From NCBI GenBank assembly GCA_947623215.1, contig CANQGN010000112.1, positions 1 to 5,299 on the forward strand: a DNA stretch of 5,299 nucleotides, given 5' to 3'. This DNA comes from an uncultured Clostridia bacterium. GTDB taxonomy: Bacteria; Bacillota; Clostridia; Oscillospirales; Acutalibacteraceae. Of the stretch, positions 1-4,997 are shown in pieces. The notes under the pieces are model-generated. The model had not been told where the DNA came from. It ran no database searches and saw only the letters and a program-made list of their open reading frames with translations. A program made the position numbers and the translations under genes. The number at the start of each line of letters is the position of its first letter. Within the stretch, counting starts at the first letter, position 1.

Positions 1-1
1 G

Positions 2-736
2 GGCATTGACGCGCTGCGCGACGAGCGGTTTATGAAAAACGGCAACACGCTGCTGACAGGCATTTTGCGCTATCGCCGGGCAGACGGCGGCTTTGCCCAT
101 TCCTTTGAGGCCGACCCCCAAAACCCCGCCGCCGCGCCCGGGCAGTCTAACAGCATGGCGGGCGAGCAGACTTTGCTCGCCTTGGCGGCGCTTTGGCGGC
201 TGCAAAACGGCCTGTCGACCCTCTATGATTTTCGCCCCGAGGGGGCGGAAGAACCCCCCGCGCCGGCAGTCTTTTCTGATGCAGATAAAGCGGCGGTCTT
301 ATCGCTGCCACAGGAACTTACCACCGAGCAGTACGCCACGGTAACCGCGCTGCTCGACCGGCTGGAGCGGGCGGAGGATTTTGCTGAGAAAGAAAGCTAC
401 CGCCAACGGCTGACCGCCGCCAAAGACAAAATCGCCGCCCTTCAGGCGGAAATTAACGAGCTGAACGCGGCCATAGACCAGTTACTTGCCGCCGGGCAGC
501 CGGGGGTGGGGGCCAAACCGGCGGTGGATGCGCTCCTTGCCCGCGCCGGGGCGCTTGCGCCTTATGACGCCGCCCAGCTTTCGCGGTTAGCGGAGCTGCA
601 AAACGCAAAATTGCGCATTGACAATCGGCTGAGAGGCTATATAATAGGAGTGGTTCTGTTTGGGGTCGCGCTGGCGCTGGCGGCTTTTCTCTTTCGGCGG
701 CATCGGCGGCGGGCAAAAGCCCGGGAGGGCGATTAA
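2..736 (+). CDS. Membrane-anchored prenyltransferase-like (alpha-alpha toroid) surface protein, C-terminal part
   Basis: The reading frame is open from the window edge to a TAA stop, so the start and most of the toroid lie upstream. The first ~80 codons read like the last repeat of a prenyltransferase/squalene-cyclase/transcobalamin-alpha type helical barrel: an ADGGFAHSF segment, then a SNSMAGEQTLLALAALWR segment (clostridial relatives typically have SNxMATEQALxALAAYxR), then LYDF. A Pro-rich linker (~nt 236-265) follows, then a long charged, probably coiled-coil stalk (~nt 320-500) and a second helical part. One membrane helix (nt ~638-694, GYIIGVVLFGVALALAAFLF) ends in an RRHRRR-rich tail, which predicts an outside head and a cytosolic C-terminus. 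The fold is family knowledge. An enzymatic role is unlikely given the stalk and anchor; ligand binding with the adjacent DUF4430 protein is inferred. Its stop codon abuts the next ATG with no gap. Confidence 0.8.
   Translation, partial: GIDALRDERFMKNGNTLLTGILRYRRADGGFAHSFEADPQNPAAAPGQSNSMAGEQTLLALAALWRLQNGLSTLYDFRPEGAEEPPAPAVFSDADKAAVLSLPQELTTEQYATVTALLDRLERAEDFAEKESYRQRLTAAKDKIAALQAEINELNAAIDQLLAAGQPGVGAKPAVDALLARAGALAPYDAAQLSRLAELQNAKLRIDNRLRGYIIGVVLFGVALALAAFLFRRHRRRAKAREGD
618..645 (+). promoter_or_regulatory. Internal sigma-A promoter, perfect -35 and -10
   Basis: TTGACA lies at 618-623 and TATAAT at 640-645, separated by 16 bp. Both hexamers match the vegetative sigma factor consensus exactly, in an otherwise GC-rich coding region. 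The predicted transcript start is near 652, about 85 nt before the DUF4430 ATG at 737. It would transcribe DUF4430-EcfT-EcfA-S without the full toroid protein. The hexamers are seen directly; activity is inferred, and the 16-bp spacer is 1 bp short of optimal. Confidence 0.55.
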
Positions 737-1291
737 ATGAAGCAGGATTTGCTGGCGCTGTTTGCCCTCATTTTGCTTGCGGCGGTGCTGATAAGCGGCA
801 CCGAAGTGCAGTCGGTAGACGAATACTACCGCACCCATGCGGACGAAATACCCCCCCAAAGCGAAACGGTGACCTTGAGCATTCGCTGCGACTCGGTGCT
901 GCGGCATTACGACCAGTTGGACCCGGCGCTGCGCTCGCCCGAGTTTGTGCCGCCGGACGGGGTGATTTTACCCCCCACCCGCTACCTGCTCCGCCCGGGC
1001 GACACGGTGTTTGATATTTTGCAGCGGGCGGTGCGGCAAAACGGCATACAAATGGAATTTCAGGGGGCGGAGAAAAGCCCCTTCGGCAGCGTGTACGTGC
1101 AGGGCATTCACTGGCTTTATGAGTTTTCGTGCGGGCCGCTTTCGGGCTGGGTCTACCGGGTAGACGGCGCGTTTCCCCATTACGGCTGCTCGCGCTATAC
1201 GCTGCAAAACGGCCAGACGATCGAGTGGATTTACACCTGCGAGCTGGGGCAGGACGTGGGCGCCGAGTGGATAGGAGGTCAACCATCATGA
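737..1291 (+). CDS. DUF4430 (transcobalamin C-terminal-like) membrane-tethered protein
   Basis: This is a 184-residue protein. Residues 5-20 form one hydrophobic helix with no lipobox Cys and no clear signal peptidase site, so it is probably an uncleaved N-terminal anchor with the domain outside. Residues ~44-175 match the DUF4430 / transcobalamin-like C-terminal domain: VTLSIRCDSVL, PGDTVFDILQRA, IHWLYEFSCGPLSGW, DGAFPHYGCSRYTL, then NGQTIEWIYTCELGQDVG. In animal cobalamin carriers the equivalent small beta domain closes over the corrinoid. Cys51, Cys132, Cys151 and Cys168 could form two disulfides outside the cell. The ATG follows GGGAGGG (723-729) at 7-nt spacing and directly abuts the previous stop. 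The 3' end overlaps ecfT by four bases (ATGA). The role is inferred to be ligand capture for the ECF importer encoded downstream. The family call is firm; the corrinoid ligand is not. Confidence 0.87.
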   Translation: MKQDLLALFALILLAAVLISGTEVQSVDEYYRTHADEIPPQSETVTLSIRCDSVLRHYDQLDPALRSPEFVPPDGVILPPTRYLLRPGDTVFDILQRAVRQNGIQMEFQGAEKSPFGSVYVQGIHWLYEFSCGPLSGWVYRVDGAFPHYGCSRYTLQNGQTIEWIYTCELGQDVGAEWIGGQPS

Positions 1292-2169
1292 AAGCCTTTG
1301 CCGGGCTGCACCCGGCGGTTACCATGACCTATTTTGTGCTGCTGCTTACGGTGTGCATGTTTTTGCCCCACCCTGTGTTGCAGGGGCAGGCGCTTGTTTG
1401 CGGCGCGCTTACCTGCGCGCTGCTCTGCCGCCGGGGGGCGGCGCGGGACGTCGGCTTTTACCTGCCCTTATTTTTGCTGGTGGCGGTTACCAACCCGCTT
1501 TTTTCGCACAACGGCGTAACCCCCCTCTTTTTTTTAAACGGCAACCCCGTTACGCTGGAGGCGCTGCTCTACGGTCTGTCGCTCGCCGCCATGGTGGTGG
1601 GGGTGCTGCTGTGGTGCAAGGCTTATAATGAAGTCATGACCAGCGACAAATTTTTGTATTTATTCGGCGCGGTTACCCCCAAGCTTTCGCTGGTGCTCTC
1701 TATGGCGCTGCGCTTTTTGCCCGCCTACCGGCGGCAGGCGCGGCGGGTCAGCCGGGCGCAAAAGGCCATGGGGCTCTACGCCGGTAGCAGCATGGTCTGC
1801 CGGGTCAAAAACCGCCTGCGGGTGCTGGCCGCCATGGTAACCTGGTCGCTTGAAAACGCTATGGAAACCGCCGCCTCTATGAAGGCGAGGGGCTACGGCA
1901 GCGGGAAACGCCGCACCCATTTTTCACTCTTTCGGTTTCGCCCGGCAGACGGCGCGTTTTTCGCCGCCCTGTTGCTGCTGGCCGCCGCCCCCCTTGCGGC
2001 GGCCGCCGCCGGGGCGTTGAATTTTACCTATTACCCCCGGCTGAGTCAGCTACAAACTACCCCCGCCGCGTGGGTGGCTTACGCGGCCTATGGGCTATTT
2101 TTACTGCTGCCGGCGATGTGGGAGGCAAAGGAGGCGTTGGTGTGGCGCTGCTGCAAACGGAAAATCTAA
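1288..2169 (+). CDS. ecfT: ECF transporter transmembrane coupling protein EcfT
   Basis: The product is 293 residues, normal for EcfT (about 260-300). This membrane scaffold joins the S component to the ATPases and transmits their motion. Hydrophobic segments are at about 13-46, 55-72, 90-110 and 226-248, with another near 260-277. The long cytosolic coupling region (~115-212) contains VTPKLSLVLSMALRFLP, then the two sites that dock into the ATPase Q-helix grooves. The second is a canonical ARG motif (residues 200-202, in SMKARGYG). The first is AMG at 160-162 (in RAQKAMGLY) rather than ARG. I chose ATG 1288 because it has AGGAGGT at 1273-1279 with 8-nt spacing and the usual ATGA coupling to DUF4430. 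Extending upstream would read through the DUF4430 gene in another frame. The 3' end overlaps the ATPase gene by 28 bp. Confidence 0.93.
   Translation: MKAFAGLHPAVTMTYFVLLLTVCMFLPHPVLQGQALVCGALTCALLCRRGAARDVGFYLPLFLLVAVTNPLFSHNGVTPLFFLNGNPVTLEALLYGLSLAAMVVGVLLWCKAYNEVMTSDKFLYLFGAVTPKLSLVLSMALRFLPAYRRQARRVSRAQKAMGLYAGSSMVCRVKNRLRVLAAMVTWSLENAMETAASMKARGYGSGKRRTHFSLFRFRPADGAFFAALLLLAAAPLAAAAAGALNFTYYPRLSQLQTTPAAWVAYAAYGLFLLLPAMWEAKEALVWRCCKRKI
2127..2144 (+). promoter_or_regulatory. Ribosome binding site and GTG start of the fused ATPase
   Basis: AAAGGAGG at 2127-2134 precedes GTG at 2142-2144 with a 7-nt gap, all inside the end of ecfT. It fixes the ATPase start: the protein then begins ALLQTENLSFRYPG, the normal ABC N-terminal strand. 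The in-frame ATG further upstream (2070) has no such support. Confidence 0.85.
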
Positions 2170-3806
2170 GCTTTCGCTACCCCGGGGCGGAAAAGGCGGC
2201 GCTGCAAGGCGTATCGCTGAGCATAGAGGCCGGTTCGTTTACCGTGGTCTGCGGCCCCTCCGGCTGCGGCAAAACCACTCTGCTGCGCCTGTTCAAACCC
2301 GAGCTTGCACCGGCGGGCGAGCAAACCGGCCGCATTCTTTTCGCGGGGGAACCCGCCGCTTCGGCCCGCCCCGGCGCCATTGGCTTTGTACAGCAAAACC
2401 CCGACAGCCAAATTGTAACCGACAAGGTTTGGCACGAGCTGGCCTTCGGGTTAGAGAATTTGGGGTTACCTGTCGAGACCATTCGCCGCCGGGTGGGCGA
2501 AACGGCCAGCTTTTTTGGCATACAAGGCTGGTTTCGCCAAAAAACAGACGAGCTTTCGGGCGGGCAAAAGCAGCTGCTCAATTTGGCCGCCGTGCTGATG
2601 ATGCAGCCCCGGCTGCTTATTTTAGACGAACCCACCAGCCAGCTGGACCCCATTGCCGCGGCGGATTTTATTGCCGCGCTGCAAAAAATCAACCGCGAGC
2701 TGGGGCTGACCGTTTTGCTGGCCGAGCACCGGTTAGAAGAGGTTTTTCCCATTGCCGACCGGGTGGCGGTGCTGCAAGAGGGGCGGCTGCTGCTGCACGA
2801 ACCCCCCCGCGCCGTCGCGCCAAAGTTGCTTTCTATTTCGCCCGACCACCCCATGCTGCACGCTTTGCCGAGCGCCGTGCGGGTGTGGCGGCATCTGGCC
2901 GCCGGGGGGGCGTGCCCCCTAACCGTGCGGGAGGGGCGGCGTTTTTTGGAGGAACGCTATGCGGGAGTCGCCCTGCCCCCGCCGCCGGTGGAAGCCCCCC
3001 CTGCGGGGGCGTGCGCGCTGGACGTGAAAAACGTGTGGTTTCGCTATGAAAAAGAGTCGCCGGACGTGCTGCGGGGGCTCTCCCTTCGGGTGACGCGCGG
3101 CGAAATGCTCTGCCTGCTCGGCGGCAACGGCGCCGGTAAAACCACCGCGCTGCAAATCATGGCGGGGTTAGACCGCCCCGTTCGCGGCAAGGTGCTGCTG
3201 CACGGCCGCGAGCTCAAAACCTACCGGGGCGGCGCCCTTTACCGGCACAATTTGGCGCTGCTGCCCCAAAACCCCCAAACGGTGTTTGTAAAAGATACCC
3301 TGCGGGCCGATTTAAACGAAATGCTGGCGGCTATGGAAACGCCCCCCGCCGAGCGGGCAGGGCGCATGGAACAAATGGCAAAAGAGCTGGGCATTGCCCA
3401 CCTGCTTGCCGCCCACCCGTATGACCTAAGCGGCGGCGAACAGCAAAAGGCGGCGCTGGCCAAGGTGCTGCTCTCTGACCCGACGGTTCTGTTGCTGGAC
3501 GAACCCACCAAGGGCATAGACGCCTTTGCCAAGCGGGGGCTCAGCGAGCTGCTGCGCGCCCTTACCCGGCGGGGCATGACCGTGGTGGCGGTAACCCACG
3601 ACGTAGAATTTGCGGCAGAGGCGGCCGACCGCTGCGCCTTTTTGTTTGACGGCGAGATTCTCTCGGTCGAACCTCCCCGCAACTTTTTTGCCGAAAACAA
3701 CTTTTACACCACCGCCGCCAACCGCATGGCGCGGGGGCTGTGGAAAACCGCCGTTACCTGCGAGCAGGTGGCGGCCTGCTGCCGCGCGGCGGAGGAACGG
3801 TTATGA
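2142..3806 (+). CDS. ecfA: Fused ECF transporter ATPase, two ABC domains (EcfA1-EcfA2)
   Basis: The 554-residue protein carries two complete ABC ATPase domains in tandem, doing the job that EcfA1 and EcfA2 do as separate proteins. Domain 1 (~2-232): Walker A GPSGCGKT (38-45), Q-loop VQQNPDSQ (83-90), signature LSGGQ (138-142), Walker B LLILDEPT (158-165), switch His in AEH (196). A Pro/Gly/Ala-rich linker (~240-290) contains LPPPPVEAPPAG. Domain 2 (~292-530): GGNGAGKT (327-334), LPQNPQ (374-379), LSGGE (429-433), VLLLDEPT (449-456), switch His in VTHD (486). All catalytic motifs are intact in both halves, so both sites should hydrolyse ATP. The QNP Q-loops are typical of ECF/CbiO ATPases. Fused double ATPases are known in clostridial ECF systems. 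The start is GTG; the 5' end overlaps ecfT by 28 bp and the 3' end overlaps the S-component gene by 4 bp. Confidence 0.94.
   Translation: MALLQTENLSFRYPGAEKAALQGVSLSIEAGSFTVVCGPSGCGKTTLLRLFKPELAPAGEQTGRILFAGEPAASARPGAIGFVQQNPDSQIVTDKVWHELAFGLENLGLPVETIRRRVGETASFFGIQGWFRQKTDELSGGQKQLLNLAAVLMMQPRLLILDEPTSQLDPIAAADFIAALQKINRELGLTVLLAEHRLEEVFPIADRVAVLQEGRLLLHEPPRAVAPKLLSISPDHPMLHALPSAVRVWRHLAAGGACPLTVREGRRFLEERYAGVALPPPPVEAPPAGACALDVKNVWFRYEKESPDVLRGLSLRVTRGEMLCLLGGNGAGKTTALQIMAGLDRPVRGKVLLHGRELKTYRGGALYRHNLALLPQNPQTVFVKDTLRADLNEMLAAMETPPAERAGRMEQMAKELGIAHLLAAHPYDLSGGEQQKAALAKVLLSDPTVLLLDEPTKGIDAFAKRGLSELLRALTRRGMTVVAVTHDVEFAAEAADRCAFLFDGEILSVEPPRNFFAENNFYTTAANRMARGLWKTAVTCEQVAACCRAAEERL
2906..3010 (+). 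repeat. Two strong GC hairpins in the ATPase interdomain linker
   Basis: GGGGG at 2906-2910 pairs with CCCCC at 2915-2919 around a CGTG loop. GCCCCC at 2994-2999 pairs with GGGGGC at 3005-3010 around a CCTGC loop. Both fall in the variable linker between the two nucleotide-binding domains. Neither is followed by a T-run, so they are not terminators. A role in slowing ribosomes between domains is possible but unproven. Confidence 0.4.
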
Positions 3807-4477
3807 AAAAATGGATTTCTGCTTTCGTTTTATGCCTGCTTATTCCGGCGGTGGTGGTGGGCGGCGCTCTGCTCTTTTCGGCCAAACGCTACGCCTGGAT
3901 TTCGCTTTGCGTGGCCTGCCTTGCTTGTCTGCCGGTTTTTTTGCGGTTAGAGCGGGGGCAGTCGGGCGCACGGCGGCTCATTCTCATTGCCGCCATGACC
4001 GCCCTTTCGGTGCTGGGGCGCATTTTGTTTACCCCCCTGCCCGGCTTTAAACCGGTTACGGCGTTGGTCATTCTTACCGCCCTTACCTTTGGCGGCGAGG
4101 CGGGCTTTTTAACCGGGGCGCTCTCGGCCGTGGTCTCCAACTTCTGGTTTGGGCAGGGCCCGTGGACGCCCTTTCAAATGTTCAGCTGGGGCTTTATGGG
4201 GCTTATCGCCGGTTGGCTGTCGGCGCCGCTCAAACGCAGCCGCCTGCTGCTGGCCCTTTGCGGCGCCCTTTCGGGGGCGCTCTACTCGCTGTTAATGGAC
4301 GTGTGGACGGTGCTGTGGGCCGACGGCGGCTTTCGCCTTTCGCGTTATTTGGCGGTGCTGGTTACCTCCGCCCCCTTTACGCTGGTGTACGCGGCCTCTA
4401 ACGTGGTGTTTTTGCTGCTGTTCGGCAAGCCCATTACCAAAATTTTAGAGCGGATGCAAACCAAATACGGCCTTTAA
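3803..4477 (+). CDS. ECF transporter S component (substrate-specific membrane subunit)
   Basis: The 224-residue integral membrane protein is the substrate-binding subunit of the importer. Hydrophobic segments are near 5-25, 31-47, 59-77, 85-97, 99-116, 127-139, 146-165 and 185-207: the usual six-helix S-component core (from ~59) preceded by two extra helices. The first core helix has an AxxxA motif (Ala63, Ala67), the known S-component contact with EcfT. Family-type segments follow: FKPVTALVI (82-90), TFGGEAGFLTGALSAVVSNF (95-114) and FGQGPWTPFQMF (116-127). I recognise this as an unassigned clostridial S-component family often found beside DUF4430 genes. Corrinoid is the inferred substrate from context, not from a sequence signature. 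ATG 3803 has GGAGG at 3791-3795 and overlaps the ATPase stop as ATGA. It is the last gene of the operon, followed by a terminator. Confidence 0.85.
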   Translation: MKKWISAFVLCLLIPAVVVGGALLFSAKRYAWISLCVACLACLPVFLRLERGQSGARRLILIAAMTALSVLGRILFTPLPGFKPVTALVILTALTFGGEAGFLTGALSAVVSNFWFGQGPWTPFQMFSWGFMGLIAGWLSAPLKRSRLLLALCGALSGALYSLLMDVWTVLWADGGFRLSRYLAVLVTSAPFTLVYAASNVVFLLLFGKPITKILERMQTKYGL

Positions 4478-4488
4478 CCGGTACCAAT

Positions 4489-4531
4489 AAGCGGCCCTCG
4501 GCCAGTAAAAGCCGAAAGCCGCTTTGTTTTT
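4489..4531 (+). terminator. Intrinsic terminator of the ECF operon
   Basis: AAGCGGC (4489-4495) pairs with GCCGCTT (4518-4524). After a CC/AA internal mismatch, TCGGC (4498-4502) pairs with GCCGA (4511-4515) around the loop CAGTAAAA. The hairpin is followed by TGTTTTT (4525-4531). It starts 11 bp after the S-component stop. Read on the other strand the hairpin has no T-run, so it works mainly for the + strand operon. Confidence 0.88.
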
Positions 4532-4546
4532 GGCAAACCTGCCAAA
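4529..4546. repeat. Small perfect inverted repeat TTTGGCA/TGCCAAA
   Basis: Seven-base arms at 4529-4535 and 4540-4546 surround AACC. It overlaps the T-run of the operon terminator and lies 25 bp beyond the stop of the - strand gene. It could protect the 3' end of that transcript, but neither strand has a T-run after it, so I do not call it a terminator. Confidence 0.4.
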
Positions 4547-4571
4547 GGGGAAACGCGTGGGGAAAGCAATT

Positions 4572-4814
4572 TCAGGCGACGTCGGGGCGTTGGGTTTGCC
4601 CCCTGCCGCCCGTATAACCGGGGCGGGCAAAGGTGTCGTCTAAATTGCGAATACCGCTTATTACGTCAAACAAGCGGCCGAGCGCGTCGGCTTCGTAGCG
4701 GTGCAGACCAATGCGAAAGGCAAGGTCCGCCCGTCCTCTCCGCCGCAGGCGGCGAATACGCCACCAGTGGTACTCGATTTGGCAGGCAATGCAGGCTTTT
4801 TTCAAAGACTCCAT
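4572..4814 (-). CDS. Small Arg-rich protein of unknown function
   Basis: This 80-residue protein is transcribed opposite to everything else in the window. I do not recognise its family. It begins MESLKKACIACQIEYHWWRI, has a CxxC (Cys8, Cys11), then a very basic, probably helical stretch (RRLRRRGRADLAFRIGLHR, ~21-39), an amphipathic helix (YEADALGRLFDVISGI, ~40-55) and a polar, Gly-rich tail. No membrane helix or signal peptide is visible. It is called real because the ATG follows an excellent SD (AAAGGAGGAG, + strand positions 4820-4829) at 5-nt spacing, preceded by a hairpin and an extended -10 promoter. It sits between the ECF terminator and a divergent intergenic region. The basic charge would suit nucleic-acid binding, but that is only a guess; with a single CxxC, metal binding would need a partner or dimer. 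Confidence 0.7.
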   Translation of the reverse strand: MESLKKACIACQIEYHWWRIRRLRRRGRADLAFRIGLHRYEADALGRLFDVISGIRNLDDTFARPGYTGGRGQTQRPDVA

Positions 4815-4830
4815 ACTTGCTCCTCCTTTC

Positions 4831-4848
4831 AGACAGCATTCGCTGTCT
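4831..4848 (-). promoter_or_regulatory. 5' hairpin abutting the SD of the small - strand gene
   Basis: AGACAGC and GCTGTCT form a perfect 7-bp stem with a four-base loop. It ends one base before the GAAAGGAGGAG ribosome site of the 80-residue gene. If transcription starts near 4850, the mRNA begins almost directly with this stem-loop, an arrangement known to stabilise some bacterial mRNAs and to adjust ribosome access. Confidence 0.5.
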
Positions 4849-4856
4849 CCGGGGGG

Positions 4857-4865
4857 ATTGTACCA
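4857..4865 (-). promoter_or_regulatory. Candidate extended -10 promoter for the small - strand gene
   Basis: Read on the - strand this is TGGTACAAT: the TGn extension plus TACAAT, one mismatch from TATAAT. The predicted start is near 4850. I see no good -35 at 16-18 bp (AACAAT at 17 bp is poor), so the extended -10 would have to carry recognition. Confidence 0.45.
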
Positions 4866-4877
4866 CGCCCCGCGTGG
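4863..4877. promoter_or_regulatory. Inverted repeat CCACGC-CCC-GCGTGG, candidate operator
   Basis: Perfect 6-bp arms surround a 3-bp centre. The repeat overlaps the TGn extension of the candidate - strand promoter and fills its spacer, where a bound repressor would block polymerase. Short GC-rich dyads are common by chance in DNA of this composition, so the call is tentative. Confidence 0.35.
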
Positions 4878-4907
4878 CGATTGTTGTCGAACGCTGGCGG
4901 GAAACTC

Positions 4908-4977
4908 AAAAAAATTTCGCTCGCCGTCGCTTTTTTGCCTTTTTTAGCGGCTTTTATCGCCTTTTACCGGCTTTTGC
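4908..4977. promoter_or_regulatory. Helically phased A/T-tracts and 10-bp tandem repeat upstream of a promoter
   Basis: An A7T3 tract lies at 4908-4917. T-tracts follow at 4931-4936, 4940-4945, 4952-4955, 4962-4965 and 4972-4975. The last three belong to a 10-bp tandem unit: CGGCTTTTAT, CGCCTTTTAC, CGGCTTTTGC (4948-4977). A/T-tracts spaced by about one helical turn give intrinsically curved DNA, and such DNA upstream of -35 can act as an UP-like activator. It ends about 20 bp before the -35 of the next gene. Confidence 0.5.
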
Positions 4978-4992
4978 CGCCGGGGGCAAAAG
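4971..4992. promoter_or_regulatory. Inverted repeat CTTTTGCC-6-GGCAAAAG, candidate operator
   Basis: Perfect 8-bp arms (4971-4978 and 4985-4992) flank a 6-bp centre. The repeat ends 5 bp before the -35 at 4998, a usual place for an activator or repressor dimer site. No T-run follows on either strand, so it is not a good terminator. Confidence 0.5.
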
Positions 4993-4997
4993 AACCG

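Noticed and set aside
1129..1287. N-terminal extension of ecfT starting at ATG 1129
   Set aside because: It would encode an Arg-rich tail overlapping DUF4430 coding in another frame; ATG 1288 has a strong SD and the normal EcfT N-terminus.
2070..2141. ATG 2070 as the start of the fused ATPase
   Set aside because: It lies within ecfT coding and adds 24 residues not typical of an ABC domain; GTG 2142 has AAAGGAGG at ideal spacing.
2177..2854. 225-codon - strand open frame opposite ABC domain 1
   Set aside because: It is an antisense shadow typical of GC-rich coding DNA: low-complexity Ser/Ala/Pro product and no SD. Similar shadows at 768-1325 and 3239-3700 were rejected for the same reason.
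2948..3027. Internal GGAGG plus ATG (2959) suggesting a separate second ATPase gene
   Set aside because: The ATG is out of frame with the ABC domain and reaches a stop after 22 codons. The ATPase frame is open throughout, so this is one fused protein.
4529..4546. TTTGGCA/TGCCAAA hairpin as a terminator for the small - strand gene
   Set aside because: On the - strand it is followed by AACAAAG, not a T-run.
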